From contig PWMP01000132.1 in assembly GCA_003558145.1 (NCBI GenBank), positions 1 through 6,018 on the forward strand: a DNA stretch of 6,018 bases, in the 5' to 3' direction. Numbering within the stretch: position 1 is the first letter of the stretch; every line of letters begins with the position of its first letter. Source of the DNA: Elusimicrobiota bacterium. GTDB lineage: Bacteria > CG03 > SLGR01 > PWQF01. Below are positions 4,839 through 6,018 of this stretch, in pieces. Made by a program: the position numbers and the translations under genes. The notes beneath the pieces are model-generated. The model did not search any database and was not told where the DNA came from. It worked only from the letters and a program-made list of their open reading frames with translations.

Positions 4839-6018
4839 TTATTCTTTCTCCCTTCTGTATTGTTCTTCTATCTGACCGTCAAAAATGTTTATTATATCCG
4901 AAACGGCAGGTTCTTCTTCCTCTATTTCAAGCGGATCAAATCTCTTTTTTACCTGAATTTCCGTGTACTCCGTTTTTTTTTCCGGCGCTGCCGGAGCTTG
5001 TTTAAGGGAAAGACTATAATCTTTTCCCAGTATATCACGAATTTTTTCCTTTAAAATCTGTTCTTTTTCCTTACTTATCTTAAGCGGATTGTCATATATA
5101 ACTGTTACCGTATTGCCTTTAAGTCCGGTGCGCGCGTCTTTCAGCGTGTGATAAAGAGGATGTGATTTTCTTCTGACAAGTTTAAGTATTTCTTCCCATT
5201 TGCCGCCAGGCCGGGGTGGTTTCATTTCCGAAACAGGTGGAGAAGGAGATTTATAATCATCAAGTTTTTCTTCTTGTTTAACCACCGTTGTTGTTAAAGG
5301 TTTCTCATCCTTATCATCAACAGGAGGTTTGCCGCTATATCCGGAGGAAGCTTTTATTATATCTTCAAAGCTGACAAATTTTTCACACAGCTTAAAAATG
5401 ATTGTATCCATTACAACCCGGGGAACTTCGGAGTGTTTTATCCTGTACGTATTTTTTTCAAGAAAATCGGTTATCCATAGAAGTCTCTCTTTATCAAAGC
5501 CTTCCGCGGACTTACTAAGCCTATTACAGTAATCTTCATCAAACCCCAGAGCTGAAGAATCCCCTTGAAAAACCTTCGCCATCATCAGGTTTCTGAAGTG
5601 AAACATAAGATCCTGATGTAAGCGGGAGGGGCTGCAGCCTTCGCTATACAACTGTGCCGAATAAGTTAAAGCTTCAGCAGGGTTCTCATCTTTAATATAG
5701 CCTGAAAGTTTAAAAAGAAAGCGGCCGGGTATAATGCCAAGAAGCTCTGCCGTTTCTTCTGAGGTTATTTTGCCCGAACCGTAAGAAAGAGCCTGATCCA
5801 TTATACTTTGAGCATCGCGCATTGACCCGCCCGCAGAGCGGGCTATCATGCGAATTCCTTCCTCCTCATATTTGGTTTTTTCCTTAGAGGCTATCTCCTT
5901 TAGCGCTTCAACAATTTTTTCTTCGCTTATCGGCCTGAAACTAAACGATTGGCATCGGGAGGAAATAGTGTTAAGCACCTTATCCGGCTCGGTTGTAGCC
6001 ATTATGAATATAACATGA
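4839..6018 (-). CDS. dnaX: DNA polymerase III subunit tau/gamma, 3' part (5' end outside the window)
   Basis: C-terminal part of DnaX, the clamp-loader ATPase that also links polymerase and helicase in its long tau form. The frame stays open to the window edge. The codons before the internal Met at 6002 read HVIFI, which joins to MATTEPDKV and SRCQSF, the sensor-1/SRC region of the AAA+ module. The true start therefore lies outside the window and about 392 codons are visible. Numbering from that Met: the sensor-2 helix has AGGSMRDAQSIMDQA (57-71, Arg62); a helical oligomerisation domain III spans about 85-210; a Pro/Lys/Asp-rich linker spans about 222-267; a small alpha/beta domain spans about 268-335; and the conserved C-terminal VSDIINIFDGQI lies at 367-378. 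The N-terminal Walker A and zinc-binding region are not visible. A possible recoding region lies near the 3' end. It heads the cluster with ybaB and recR. Confidence 0.95.
   Translation of the reverse strand, partial: HVIFIMATTEPDKVLNTISSRCQSFSFRPISEEKIVEALKEIASKEKTKYEEEGIRMIARSAGGSMRDAQSIMDQALSYGSGKITSEETAELLGIIPGRFLFKLSGYIKDENPAEALTYSAQLYSEGCSPSRLHQDLMFHFRNLMMAKVFQGDSSALGFDEDYCNRLSKSAEGFDKERLLWITDFLEKNTYRIKHSEVPRVVMDTIIFKLCEKFVSFEDIIKASSGYSGKPPVDDKDEKPLTTTVVKQEEKLDDYKSPSPPVSEMKPPRPGGKWEEILKLVRRKSHPLYHTLKDARTGLKGNTVTVIYDNPLKISKEKEQILKEKIRDILGKDYSLSLKQAPAAPEKKTEYTEIQVKKRFDPLEIEEEEPAVSDIINIFDGQIEEQYRREKE
4936..4981 (-). other. Possible dnaX recoding region: A9 run plus A AAA AAG heptamer
   Basis: On the minus strand, nine consecutive A residues (4981-4973, reading GAA AAA AAA ACG) are followed 22 nt later by A AAA AAG (4950-4944), in the reading frame GTA AAA AAG. 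A -1 slip at the heptamer gives codons GAG, ATT, then TGA (4938-4936). One extra A in the A9 run enters the same frame and ends at the same TGA. One missing A ends at TAA (4951-4949). All would give a DnaX shorter by roughly 35 residues. A9 transcript slippage (Thermus) and A AAA AAG ribosomal frameshifting (E. coli) are both established in dnaX. I see no strong downstream hairpin and no ideally spaced upstream Shine-Dalgarno stimulator here. Confidence 0.45.

Noticed and set aside
6000..6002. ATG at 6002 as the start of a 387-residue protein
   Set aside because: The frame stays open to the window edge, and the preceding codons (HVIFI) plus ATT...SRC match the interior of the DnaX AAA+ module, so this is an internal Met of a truncated gene.

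Overview
The window reads almost entirely from the minus strand. It looks like a compact piece of chromosome from an anaerobic, probably diderm bacterium of moderate to low GC content. The grounds are a four-subunit, oxygen-sensitive ferredoxin oxidoreductase, two small lipoproteins with typical signal peptides, and a bacterial dnaX-ybaB-recR cluster. The phylum cannot be settled from the sequence. A deep-branching anaerobic lineage is plausible, but that is inference.

Following transcription from right to left, positions 6018-3941 hold the 3' part of dnaX (DNA polymerase III tau/gamma, cut by the window edge), then ybaB/ebfC and recR, separated by 3 nt and 1 nt. This is the classical replication and recombination cluster. 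Near the 3' end of dnaX lie a run of nine A residues and, 22 nt further on, an in-frame A AAA AAG heptamer. These are the two signal types known to generate the short gamma form of DnaX in other bacteria.

Positions 3906-551 hold porG, porD, porA and porB, encoding the gamma, delta, alpha and beta subunits of a pyruvate (2-oxoacid):ferredoxin oxidoreductase. The enzyme interconverts pyruvate + CoA and acetyl-CoA + CO2 using low-potential electrons. Genes overlap by 8, 4 and 4 nt. A short, very acidic lipoprotein gene of unknown function sits between porA and porB, overlapping the porA stop codon. A second lipoprotein with an Ig-like (Big-type) pattern follows porB after 9 nt. A promoter with a perfect TTGACA -35 (containing the recR stop codon) and a TATATT -10 lies in the 34-nt recR-porG gap. 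It would start transcription only a few bases before the porG ATG, so a leaderless transcript is predicted.

Positions 145-6 hold a tRNA-Asn (GUU) gene with encoded CCA and its own promoter of the same TATATT, 17-bp-spacer design. A 7-bp inverted repeat spans the end of the last lipoprotein gene.

There is no gene-free stretch longer than 300 bases. No mobile element or CRISPR array was seen.
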